Positions 1 to 5,986 are shown, counted from the first letter of the stretch. The stretch: 5,986 nt of DNA from Planctomycetota bacterium (GCA_015661985.1 DQVB01000505.1:1-5986); one strand, 5' to 3'. The notes: a model not told the origin generated them from the letters alone. Made by a program: numbers and translations.

Positions 1-856
1 GGAACTGGCTCGACAGGTCGCGGAGCTTGCCCCAGATGGGCATGCCTTCCCAATAGACACGCAACCGTTCGCCTTCCACGGCGGCCACGCCGTCGGCCAC
101 GCGCTGGTTGAGTTCCTCCAGGAGCAGCCGGTAGTAATCCACCGCTTCCTGTGTGCCGCGAAGCACCACGGCCGGCCCCATCTGGATCGTGCCGTCGAAG
201 AAGGTGATCGGCGACGGGACGTGTGCCGCCGTGTCCAGCACCGCCTTCCAAAGATCCGTACACTGGCGCGATAACCGAACGACTTCGCGCAGGCGGTCCA
301 TGTCGAATCGGGCCGCCGAGACTTCCTCCAGCGGCTCAACCAACCGGCGCGTCTGACCGGCCACATAGTCCACCAGTTCCTCGTCCAACTCGCCGATCGC
401 CCGCGGCGTATGGATGCCGATGCATGGCACATCCCACCTCCGGGCGTACCACTGGAACCAATCCTTCACGTCCCGGCACTGGTTGGTGTTGAACACCAAT
501 ACATCCGCCTTGGGCACACCGTCCAGCCCCATCTTCTTCAGCGGCGTCTGGCCCTTCAGATAGGAACCGACATCGCTGGTCAGGTAGGAACAGATATCGG
601 GCGAAAAACCTTCCGCATTGGCCGCCGGGATCAGTTCGCTGGCCATGCGGCTGGCGCCCAGCATGGCCCCGTGGTTCTCCGGGAAATAGACGTTGAAGCC
701 CATGGCCCGCAACAGTTCAGCTGGCCCGACGCTGGTGCACCAGGCCGTCTTTTTTCCCTCCTCAGGGCCGCGAGCCAACTCGGCGAAGTACTGGCCCATG
801 ACCCCCTTCAGCTGCCTGGTCGCCGCGAAATCCTTCCTTTGCGCCGCAGAAGCCAT
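1..856 (-). CDS. 2-hydroxyacyl-CoA dehydratase / benzoyl-CoA reductase family subunit (HgdB/BcrB-like), 3' end outside window
   Basis: The first 285 residues are visible; the C-terminus lies beyond position 1. The protein resembles the D-component family that includes HgdB, BcrB/BadE and BcrC/BadD, whose members form iron-sulfur heterodimers that take a high-potential electron from an ATP-driven activator and either dehydrate 2-hydroxyacyl-CoA or reduce the benzoyl-CoA ring. The recognisable block is around residues 37-70 (AWCTSVGPAELLRAMGF, then FPENHGAMLGASR), followed by a Cys at 89 (DICSYL), Cys127 (TNQCRD) and a typical RGTQEAVDYYRLLLEEL stretch near 233-249. Cys40, Cys89 and Cys127 are candidates for [4Fe-4S] ligands; which ones bind is inferred. 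The ATG shares its A with the TGA of the upstream gene (TGATG) and follows a perfect AAGGAGG six bases away, which fixes the start. The partner subunit and the BcrD/HgdC-type activator would be expected further downstream, off the window. Whether it is a reductase or a dehydratase cannot be decided here. Confidence 0.85.
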   Translation of the reverse strand, partial: MASAAQRKDFAATRQLKGVMGQYFAELARGPEEGKKTAWCTSVGPAELLRAMGFNVYFPENHGAMLGASRMASELIPAANAEGFSPDICSYLTSDVGSYLKGQTPLKKMGLDGVPKADVLVFNTNQCRDVKDWFQWYARRWDVPCIGIHTPRAIGELDEELVDYVAGQTRRLVEPLEEVSAARFDMDRLREVVRLSRQCTDLWKAVLDTAAHVPSPITFFDGTIQMGPAVVLRGTQEAVDYYRLLLEELNQRVADGVAAVEGERLRVYWEGMPIWGKLRDLSSQF

Positions 857-2985
857 CAACAACCTCCTTCGGTCACCGTCAACCGAGCGCAAGGGGCAAA
901 CCGGGCCCCGTGCTCACCAGCCAGTTCCTCCAGGCGGGCCCGCACGGCCTCCAGCCCCCGCTGCTCGGCATATCTCACCACACCGCCACGGAAATCGGGG
1001 AAACCAAGGCCCAGCTGGGAAGCCACGTCCACATCCACCCCCGACCGGGCCACTCGCTCCTCCAACACACGAAACGCCTCGGCCACCATCCGCAGCACCA
1101 GCCGATCCTCGATCTCCCCCTCCGAAGGTACGCGGCCGGTCCGCCCCGACCGGGCCACCAACTCCGCCGTCACCGGGTTCTCACCCGGTGTGCGATCGCC
1201 CGGCCGGTAGCGATACACCCCCTGGCCCGTCTTCTGGCCCAGATGTCCCCGCTCGTACAAACCAACCGCCACCGCCGACAACGGCCCGTGCCACGGGAAG
1301 GCCCGGCTCAGTACCCCGTGAGAATGCACCAGGATATCCAACCCTGTCATGTCAATCAACTCGAGCGGCCCCATGGGAAACCCGAACCGGACCGCGGCCC
1401 CATCGATCGCCCGAGCCACTGCCCCTTCTTCCAGCAGCTGGAAGGCTTCCTGGACGTAGGGCACAAAGATGCGTGTCGCCACAAACCCCTCGCGACCCCA
1501 CACCACAATGGGCGTCTTCCGCAATCGCCGGGCGGTGGCCACGGCCGTGGCCAACACCTCCGGCGAAGTCCCCTGGCGGCGGACAACCTCCAAAAGAGGC
1601 ATCCGGTGGGCCGGATTGAAGAAGTGCATTCCCACCAGCCGTCCGGGGTGCCGCATGCCGCCGGCCAGCTCGTCCAGCGACAAAGTGGATGTGTTGGTGG
1701 CCAAGATGGCTTGGGGCGAGCAGATCGCTTCCAACCGTTCCAGAACGTCGCGCTTCACCCCCAGATCCTCGAAGACCGATTCGATCACCAGATCCACGCT
1801 GCCCAGCTCGTCCCAGGAACCGGCCCGGTGCAGACGCCCGAGCTTGCGCTCCGCCTGTTCGGCACCGAGCCGTCCTCGCTCGACCCTCCGCCGCAGCGAC
1901 TGGCCGATCCGCTCGGCCCCACGCTCCACCGCCGCCCGGTCCTCGTCCAGCGCCACCACCGGCAGATCGGCCTCCAGCAAAGCCTGGGCGATCCCCGTAC
2001 CCATCGTGCCCATCCCCACCACGGCCGCCGATCCGATGTGGCGCGGCCGCACTTCCGCCAACTCGGGCAGCTTGTCCGTCGTGCGCGACGCGAAAAACAA
2101 GTAGATCTTGTTCTGCGCCGCCGGCGTCTCCACACAGTCGGCAAAGGCCCGTTGTTCTTCGGCCAATCCGGCCTCGAACGACTCCTCGATCCCCCGCACC
2201 ACCGCATCGACGATCCTCGCCGGTGCGAACAGTTCGCGCCGGCCCGCAGCCACGCGCCGTCGCGCCCCGGCAATGGCCTCAGCGTTGGCCGCCGCGTCGT
2301 TGAGCTTCTCCCTTTGCTCACGGGTCCGCCGCGGCCAAGGCCGAGTGTGCAAGAGTTCTCCAGCGCGCCCCAGGAGTTGATCGCCGGGGCAGACGTCGTC
2401 GACCAGGCCCAAAGCCAATGCCTCCGCCGCGTCGATCGCTTCACCGCTCAAGAGCATCTTCAGCGCCGGCCCAAGCCCGATCAAGCGCGGCAGCCGTTGG
2501 GTGCCCCCGGCCGCCGGATTGATGCCCAAACGCACCTCCGGCATGCTGAATCGAGTCCCCTCAGCCGCCACACGCAGGTGGCACGCCGCAGCCAACTCCA
2601 CGGCCCCGCCCATCACGTGGCCGGCCAGGGCCGCTGCCACCGGCTTGGACGAATCCTCGACCGCCTGGAACGCCTCCTGGAATAGACGCGACAGGCCAAT
2701 GGCGTCCTCCCGTCCGGAAAGCCTTTCGAAAAGACGCACGTCGGCCCCGGAACTGAAATGCCGCTGGCCCCCCGTGATGACGATCCCCCCAGCCTCGCCG
2801 TCCTCCGCCGCCCGCTCGATCGCCCGCCGCAGCTGGTCCAACAGCTCGAGGTCAATCGCATTCAGCGACGGTGCCCTCAACCGTAACACGCACACGCCGT
2901 CAGATACTCGATAATCAACCGCCACCGATTCGGCTCCGGCTGGGTAGTCGTTGGACCGGGTAATGGGGCCGCCTTCCGGCGTCAA
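856..2985 (-). CDS. FadB/FadJ-like bifunctional enoyl-CoA hydratase / 3-hydroxyacyl-CoA dehydrogenase
   Basis: This 709-residue protein has the length and domain order of the FadB/FadJ family: a crotonase domain (about residues 21-205), a linker ending in the family-like KIYLFFASR stretch (293-301), an NAD-binding domain (about 315-495) and two C-terminal 3HCDH domains (about 498-595 and 622-705). It should hydrate a trans-2-enoyl-CoA and oxidise the resulting 3-hydroxyacyl-CoA with NAD+ in the cytoplasm. The crotonase half keeps the oxyanion-hole segment FSSGADV (77-83) and both catalytic glutamates, Glu130 (GGAVELA) and Glu150 (SMPEVRLG). The dehydrogenase half has GMGTMG (324-329), Ser433 (NTSTLS), His454 (GMHFFNP) and Glu466, matching Ser137, His158 and Glu170 of the human enzyme, but Thr504 stands where Asn208 is expected. 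The start is uncertain: position 2985 is TTG with no clear Shine-Dalgarno, while an in-frame GTG at 2925 (residue 21) has GGAG eight bases upstream and begins just where family similarity starts. The gene lies 27 bases after the dehydrogenase gene and overlaps the next gene by one base. Confidence 0.93.
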   Translation of the reverse strand: MTPEGGPITRSNDYPAGAESVAVDYRVSDGVCVLRLRAPSLNAIDLELLDQLRRAIERAAEDGEAGGIVITGGQRHFSSGADVRLFERLSGREDAIGLSRLFQEAFQAVEDSSKPVAAALAGHVMGGAVELAAACHLRVAAEGTRFSMPEVRLGINPAAGGTQRLPRLIGLGPALKMLLSGEAIDAAEALALGLVDDVCPGDQLLGRAGELLHTRPWPRRTREQREKLNDAAANAEAIAGARRRVAAGRRELFAPARIVDAVVRGIEESFEAGLAEEQRAFADCVETPAAQNKIYLFFASRTTDKLPELAEVRPRHIGSAAVVGMGTMGTGIAQALLEADLPVVALDEDRAAVERGAERIGQSLRRRVERGRLGAEQAERKLGRLHRAGSWDELGSVDLVIESVFEDLGVKRDVLERLEAICSPQAILATNTSTLSLDELAGGMRHPGRLVGMHFFNPAHRMPLLEVVRRQGTSPEVLATAVATARRLRKTPIVVWGREGFVATRIFVPYVQEAFQLLEEGAVARAIDGAAVRFGFPMGPLELIDMTGLDILVHSHGVLSRAFPWHGPLSAVAVGLYERGHLGQKTGQGVYRYRPGDRTPGENPVTAELVARSGRTGRVPSEGEIEDRLVLRMVAEAFRVLEERVARSGVDVDVASQLGLGFPDFRGGVVRYAEQRGLEAVRARLEELAGEHGARFAPCARLTVTEGGC
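863..869 (-). promoter_or_regulatory. Perfect Shine-Dalgarno inside the end of the upstream gene
   Basis: Read on the minus strand this is AAGGAGG, six bases before the ATG at 856. It lies within the last codons (Thr-Glu-Gly-Gly-Cys-stop) of the bifunctional enzyme gene and is followed by the TGATG overlap. It fixes the start of the dehydratase-family gene and implies translational coupling of the two proteins. Confidence 0.85.
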
Positions 2986-3012
2986 GACCGGCGAGCCAAC
3001 CCGGGGGATGGG

Positions 3013-3981
3013 TCAAAGGACGAGGGTCAGCTTGAGCGAGTCTTTTGCTTGGGCCGGATTGGCATACATCTCAAAGGCCTCGGCGGCCCGCTCCCAGGGC
3101 AGACGCGGGGTGACCATGGCAGTCAGGTCCGTGCGCCCCTGGACGATCATGTCGACCGCGTTCTGGAAATACTCCATGCACTCCGGCCCCATCGACGTGA
3201 GGATCTCCGTCTCATTGGCCACGGTGTGGAACCAGGGGAACTCTTGCATGTCGTGATGGGGCACACCGAAGACATACAGGCGGCCCTGCCGGCGAGGAAG
3301 GTGGGCAGCCGTGATCAACGCGTCGGGGTGGCCCACCGCCTCCACACAAAAGTCGACCATGTGGCCATCGGTCAGCTCTTTGACCGCTTCGACCGCATCC
3401 ACCCGCGAGGCGTCCACCACGTCGGTGGCGCCGAACCGCCTGGACCACTCCAGGCGCCAGGCCACTTTGTCGATCCCAATCACCTGGCTCGCCCCCATCC
3501 GCCCCAAAAGGTGTGTGAAGATCAACCCCATCGGCCCTTGGCCCACCACCGCACACCGCTGGCGGATCACCGGCCCCGTGCGCACCAGGGCTCGCAGAAC
3601 CGTGGCCAAAGGCTGGGCCACAACCAACGCACCCACGTCCGGCGGGTCGTCAGGCAGGCGTGCCAGCCCTTCGGGCTTGGAGATGATGTACTCGGCAAAG
3701 CCGTTGTAGTCGTCCGGGTGCGCCAAGACCAGCATCCCAGGCTGCCACTCCGGCGACCGCGACTCGACCACTCGCCCGATGTTCTCATGCCCCAGCCATC
3801 CGGGCGGGGGCGGCCATTCGATCTGGCCCCAACGCCCGTCCCCCAAGTAGGGACCCATGTTGGTGCCACACAGCGCGATGTGGGTGCACTGCACCAGCAC
3901 CTCGCCCTCCTTGGGTTCGGGCGTCGGCACGTCATCCAACAAACGGATCTTCCGCGGCGCTTCAAACAGGATCGCTCTCAT
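3013..3981 (-). CDS. Medium-chain zinc-type alcohol/polyol dehydrogenase-like oxidoreductase
   Basis: This 322-residue protein belongs to the medium-chain dehydrogenase/reductase superfamily (GroES-like N-terminal domain, then a Rossmann domain) and would interconvert an alcohol and a ketone or aldehyde using a nicotinamide cofactor. Visible marks are Cys38 in ALCGTN, Gly64-His65-Glu66 (GHE), the dinucleotide motif GQGPMG (147-152) and Asp171 at the end of the second beta strand (IGID), which favours NAD over NADP. The four-cysteine structural-zinc lobe of classical alcohol dehydrogenases is absent: residues 82-100 run straight into a GFAEYI segment. The usual EPLA glutamate, a zinc-site residue in sorbitol-dehydrogenase types, is Gln123 (VAQPLA). 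I start at the ATG at 3981 because MRAILFEAPRKIRL is the normal family N-terminus and AGAGGAG precedes it, although with only two bases of spacing; the frame stays open to a GTG at 4044. It is the first gene of the minus-strand operon, so it may oxidise a hydroxy-acyl intermediate of that pathway, but the substrate is unknown. It does not look like a standard Had of the benzoyl-CoA route, which keeps the structural cysteines. Confidence 0.88.
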   Translation of the reverse strand: MRAILFEAPRKIRLLDDVPTPEPKEGEVLVQCTHIALCGTNMGPYLGDGRWGQIEWPPPPGWLGHENIGRVVESRSPEWQPGMLVLAHPDDYNGFAEYIISKPEGLARLPDDPPDVGALVVAQPLATVLRALVRTGPVIRQRCAVVGQGPMGLIFTHLLGRMGASQVIGIDKVAWRLEWSRRFGATDVVDASRVDAVEAVKELTDGHMVDFCVEAVGHPDALITAAHLPRRQGRLYVFGVPHHDMQEFPWFHTVANETEILTSMGPECMEYFQNAVDMIVQGRTDLTAMVTPRLPWERAAEAFEMYANPAQAKDSLKLTLVL

Positions 3982-3983
3982 CG

Positions 3984-3990
3984 CTCCTCT
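3984..3990 (-). promoter_or_regulatory. Probable Shine-Dalgarno of the dehydrogenase gene
   Basis: The minus strand reads AGAGGAG followed by CG and the ATG at 3981. The sequence is a good match, but the two-base spacing is shorter than usual. The start choice rests mainly on the family-like N-terminus of the protein. Confidence 0.5.
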
Positions 3991-4022
3991 GGCCTCGAGA
4001 TCTTGCAGCGTTACGGTCGCAG

Positions 4023-4088
4023 CAGATCGGTGGTGGGCCCGCACGGCCTTCGGCCCGTTGCCCCGCCCGAGGGGGCATCGCCGATCTG
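4023..4088. repeat. Inverted repeat CAGATCGG / CCGATCTG in the operon leader
   Basis: The arms at 4023-4030 and 4081-4088 are exact eight-base complements, 50 bases apart, with a few further matches inward. Between them, GGCCTTCGGCC (4045-4055) can form a short hairpin with a three-base loop. The element lies 42 to 107 bases upstream of the dehydrogenase start, so it could be a leader structure or a split operator, but in GC-rich DNA eight-base arms may also arise by chance. Confidence 0.35.
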
Positions 4089-4357
4089 TTAGCGGTCAGG
4101 CGATATGGATGCGACGACCAGAACAAACCATAATCCGCGGCTCCGGACCGGTCAACAGCCGCCCCGAGCCGGCTGCCGACCTCCGTTTGTGGCCCTTCTG
4201 TTCGTCTGGCCACTGCCGCCAGCCCGGGCCATGGCGCCGGGCGTGACTTGCAGGTCTGCTGCTGTTGCTGTAGGTTGTCCACTACGGTCCCTTGGGGGCG
4301 AAACGCGGCTTGGCAGCGTCGCACAGCCGCCGGCCCCATCTGCTTCTCTCTCTGGGG

Positions 4358-4363
4358 AAAGGG
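4358..4363 (+). promoter_or_regulatory. Probable ribosome binding site of the cytochrome gene
   Basis: AAAGGG lies seven bases before the GTG at 4371. It is a moderate match only. Together with the signal peptide that begins directly at the GTG it supports that start over the upstream in-frame ATG. Confidence 0.45.
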
Positions 4364-4370
4364 TAGTGCT

Positions 4371-5774
4371 GTGTCTGCTAGTAACGTACGTGCCCGATTG
4401 TTTGCGACGGCGCTCGGCTTGGCCGCGGCGTGGGCCGGCCACACGGCCCGGGCCCAACAGGGCGCGCCGACCAGCTACGCGCCGGTGGTGATCCACGAGG
4501 AGTTCTCGGCCATCGTCGCACGGATGACGAGGGCCAAACCGGACATCCAGCAGCGCCACGCCGCCTTGCTCCAGCGGCGCTACGACCTGAGCGACCGACC
4601 GGCTGACGGCGTGACCATGTCGCGGGGCAAACCCGTGCAGCAGGGTGTGCGAGTGAAACTGCCCGCGGACGTGGACTCCTGGGACGAGCTGGCTGCCATG
4701 GGGCCCGCACAAATCCAGCAGCGCGGCCTGTGGCCGGAAGGGTTTCTCCCGCTTCCCCACCCCAACCATCCGGAAGGCGGGATGCTCTTCCCCGAACACC
4801 ACATCGAAGAGATCCGCAAACAGGAGGGCCGGGACCTGGAACGCTTCGATCTGGATTACGATCTGCCCCGCCACCTGCTGCCCGAATATCCGCCGCCGAT
4901 CTACCTGACCACCCGGACCGATCTGGGTGATGTGTCCGGGGGCCAGGTGGTTACGTTGCAGAATTACTTCGAGCTGTTCAACGGCATCCTGAATCCGAAG
5001 CAGCTGGAAGGCCTCCGGCTGCTGGTCACGCCTTTCCCCCAGCAGCAGTTCAACGCCACCGATGACCGCCGCTCGCTGAAACCAAGTCTGGGCGTGACCT
5101 GCTTCGATTGCCATGTCAACGGCCACACCAACGCCGCCACTCACCTGGTGGGCGACATCCGCCCGCAGGCGTTCCGGCACCGCTTGGATACGCCCACTCT
5201 TCGCGGGGTCAACATACAGCAGCTGTTCGGCTCCCAGCGCGCCCTGAGAAGCCTGGAGGACTTCACCGAGTTCGAACAGCGGGCCGCGTACTTCGATGGC
5301 GATCCGGTGATCGCCACCAAGAAAGGGGTGAATATCCTGGAGCGCGGGAGCCAGGTCCATTTCATGGCCGAGTTCATGGCCATCCTGGATTTCCCGCCGG
5401 CCCCGAAGCTGAATGTCTTCGGCAGGCTCGACCCCCGCAAGGCGACCCCTGCGGAGCTGCGCGGCCAGAAGGTGTTCTTCGGTCCCGGCCGCTGCGCCGT
5501 CTGCCACAAGCCACCGTACTACACGGACGGCTTGATGCACAACTTCCACACCGAGCGGTTCTTCAAACCACGGTTGATCAACGGCCGCATGGCCACCGGC
5601 GACGGGCCCATCAAGACCTTCCCGCTGCGAGGGATCAAGGACTCGCCGCCCTACATGCACGACGGACGCCTGCTCACGCTGGAGGATACCGTCGAATTCC
5701 ATAATCTGGTGCTGGAGACGAAACTCTCCGAAGAACAGAAGAAGGATCTGGTGGCCTTCCTCCGCTGCCTGTAA
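4371..5774 (+). CDS. Exported di-heme c-type cytochrome, cytochrome c peroxidase / MauG superfamily
   Basis: This 467-residue protein begins at a GTG with AAAGGG seven bases upstream. Residues 1-28 form a signal peptide: Arg7 and Arg9, a hydrophobic run from Leu10 to Gly23, and an ARA cleavage site before Gln29. The mature protein should therefore be periplasmic. Two heme c attachment sites are present, CFDCH (244-248) and CAVCH (375-379). The second sits after GQKVFFGPGR and is followed by PPYYTDG, and the C-terminus carries PLRGIKDSPPYMHDGRLLTLED and ends with KDLVAFLRCL; this arrangement is typical of the bacterial di-heme peroxidase/MauG superfamily. The roughly 215 mature residues before the first heme are longer than in classical peroxidases and hold no motif I recognise. 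His444 lies where the sixth ligand of the second heme (Met in peroxidases, Tyr in MauG) is expected. The role could be peroxide reduction, protein modification or electron transfer. An ATG in frame at 4248 was rejected because it would put a five-cysteine, non-signal stretch ahead of the signal peptide. Confidence 0.9.
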   Translation: MSASNVRARLFATALGLAAAWAGHTARAQQGAPTSYAPVVIHEEFSAIVARMTRAKPDIQQRHAALLQRRYDLSDRPADGVTMSRGKPVQQGVRVKLPADVDSWDELAAMGPAQIQQRGLWPEGFLPLPHPNHPEGGMLFPEHHIEEIRKQEGRDLERFDLDYDLPRHLLPEYPPPIYLTTRTDLGDVSGGQVVTLQNYFELFNGILNPKQLEGLRLLVTPFPQQQFNATDDRRSLKPSLGVTCFDCHVNGHTNAATHLVGDIRPQAFRHRLDTPTLRGVNIQQLFGSQRALRSLEDFTEFEQRAAYFDGDPVIATKKGVNILERGSQVHFMAEFMAILDFPPAPKLNVFGRLDPRKATPAELRGQKVFFGPGRCAVCHKPPYYTDGLMHNFHTERFFKPRLINGRMATGDGPIKTFPLRGIKDSPPYMHDGRLLTLEDTVEFHNLVLETKLSEEQKKDLVAFLRCL

Positions 5775-5830
5775 CGAAGCGATCCGTCTCGACTCGCACA
5801 CTAAGCAGACTAATTGGATAACGTCATTTC

Positions 5831-5938
5831 GTCGTTCAACGGCAAGCCGAAGACGTCCGCGCCAACCGTTCAGCGGCGAGCCGAAGGGGTCTGCGTCAAT
5901 CCGGCGGAGACAACGCCTACGGCTCGCCGTTAAACGAC
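5831..5938. repeat. Imperfect inverted repeat flanking the tandem units
   Basis: The left arm (5831-5856) and the right arm (5913-5938) are reverse complements at 22 of 26 positions, including a 19-base block with only two mismatches (5831-5849 with 5920-5938). The right arm is thus a third, inverted copy of the start of the tandem unit. The transcript could fold into a long hairpin downstream of the cytochrome gene, but no T-run follows, so I do not call it an intrinsic terminator. The rest of 5775-5986 shows no gene. Confidence 0.7.
5834..5901. repeat. Two tandem imperfect 34-base repeats
   Basis: Unit A (5834-5867) and unit B (5868-5901) abut exactly and agree at 27 of 34 positions. Both begin GTTCA and share the core CGGC(A/G)AGCCGAAG. 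Six of the seven differences are transitions. They lie 60 bases after the cytochrome stop codon. Confidence 0.75.
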
Positions 5939-5986
5939 CTGCGGCAAATGCGAACATCCAAAGTGGCGCTGTCCAAGGAATCGGCC

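Larger units (their letters stand above)
3982..4370. other. Divergent intergenic region between the acyl-CoA operon and the cytochrome gene
   Basis: This 389-base stretch must hold the promoters of both the minus-strand operon and the plus-strand cytochrome gene. I see no convincing -35/-10 pair on either strand. A loose minus-strand candidate is TTGTTC followed about 16 bases later by TATCGC near 4100-4130, too weak to call as a promoter. It contains an inverted repeat (4023-4030 with 4081-4088) and a short CTG-rich run near 4257-4271. Open frames crossing it have no recognisable protein features, so I consider it non-coding. Confidence 0.6.

Noticed and set aside
910..2685. A 591-codon plus-strand open frame antisense to the bifunctional enzyme gene
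   Set aside because: Its translation is rich in Arg, His, Pro and Gln with no domain, the usual look of a shadow frame opposite a GC-rich gene.
3982..4044. Extension of the dehydrogenase to a GTG at 4044
   Set aside because: The extra 21 residues do not resemble the family, whereas the ATG at 3981 gives the standard N-terminus and has a Shine-Dalgarno-like sequence.
3049..4092. A 347-codon plus-strand open frame opposite the dehydrogenase gene
   Set aside because: Its composition is that of a shadow frame and it conflicts with a well-supported dehydrogenase.
4257..4271. CTG-rich triplet run as a possible microsatellite
   Set aside because: It is only about five units long and interrupted, so chance is sufficient.
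4248..4370. N-terminal extension of the cytochrome from the ATG at 4248
   Set aside because: It begins with a run of five cysteines coded by a CTG-rich stretch and would bury a normal signal peptide; the GTG at 4371 fits far better.
5831..5938. CRISPR array or intrinsic terminator
   Set aside because: There are only two abutting direct units with no spacer between them, and no T-run follows the inverted repeat.
4152..5957. A 601-codon open frame antisense to the cytochrome gene
   Set aside because: It lies over a gene with clear signal peptide and heme motifs; its translation has no recognisable domain and the length is explained by GC-rich codon bias.

Overview
The window is GC-rich bacterial DNA. 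It holds three tightly packed genes on the minus strand (1-3981) and one divergent gene on the plus strand (4371-5774), separated by about 390 bases of non-coding DNA. A fourth stretch (5775-5986) has no gene and carries a small family of imperfect repeats. The style (high GC, a long di-heme MauG-like cytochrome, repeats containing GGCGAGCCG) would suit a planctomycete or a similar GC-rich bacterium. That assignment is a guess, because no phylogenetic marker gene is present.

Minus-strand operon, in transcription order: (1) a medium-chain NAD-type dehydrogenase of 322 residues (3981 to 3013); (2) a FadB/FadJ-like bifunctional enoyl-CoA hydratase / 3-hydroxyacyl-CoA dehydrogenase (2985 to 856); (3) a subunit of the 2-hydroxyacyl-CoA dehydratase / benzoyl-CoA reductase family (856 to beyond position 1). 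The first junction is 27 bases and the second is a TGATG stop/start overlap with a perfect Shine-Dalgarno inside the upstream gene, so the three are almost certainly one transcription unit. Together they point to anaerobic handling of an acyl-CoA: a radical dehydration or ring reduction by the dehydratase/reductase-family protein, hydration and oxidation by the bifunctional enzyme, and an alcohol/ketone redox step by the dehydrogenase. The substrate cannot be read from the sequence; a benzoyl-CoA-like or 2-hydroxyacyl-CoA route is possible.

Plus strand: an exported di-heme c-type cytochrome of the bacterial cytochrome c peroxidase / MauG superfamily, with a GTG start, a clear signal peptide and two CXXCH sites. 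Nothing in the sequence ties it functionally to the acyl-CoA operon; they only share the divergent intergenic region.

Points worth a second look are altered key residues in three proteins: Thr in place of the catalytic-site Asn in the 3-hydroxyacyl-CoA dehydrogenase half, Gln in place of a usual zinc-site Glu plus loss of the structural-zinc lobe in the dehydrogenase, and His at the usual Met/Tyr heme-ligand position in the cytochrome. The three-copy repeat at the right end is also notable. I found no clearly novel system, CRISPR array, mobile element or RNA gene.
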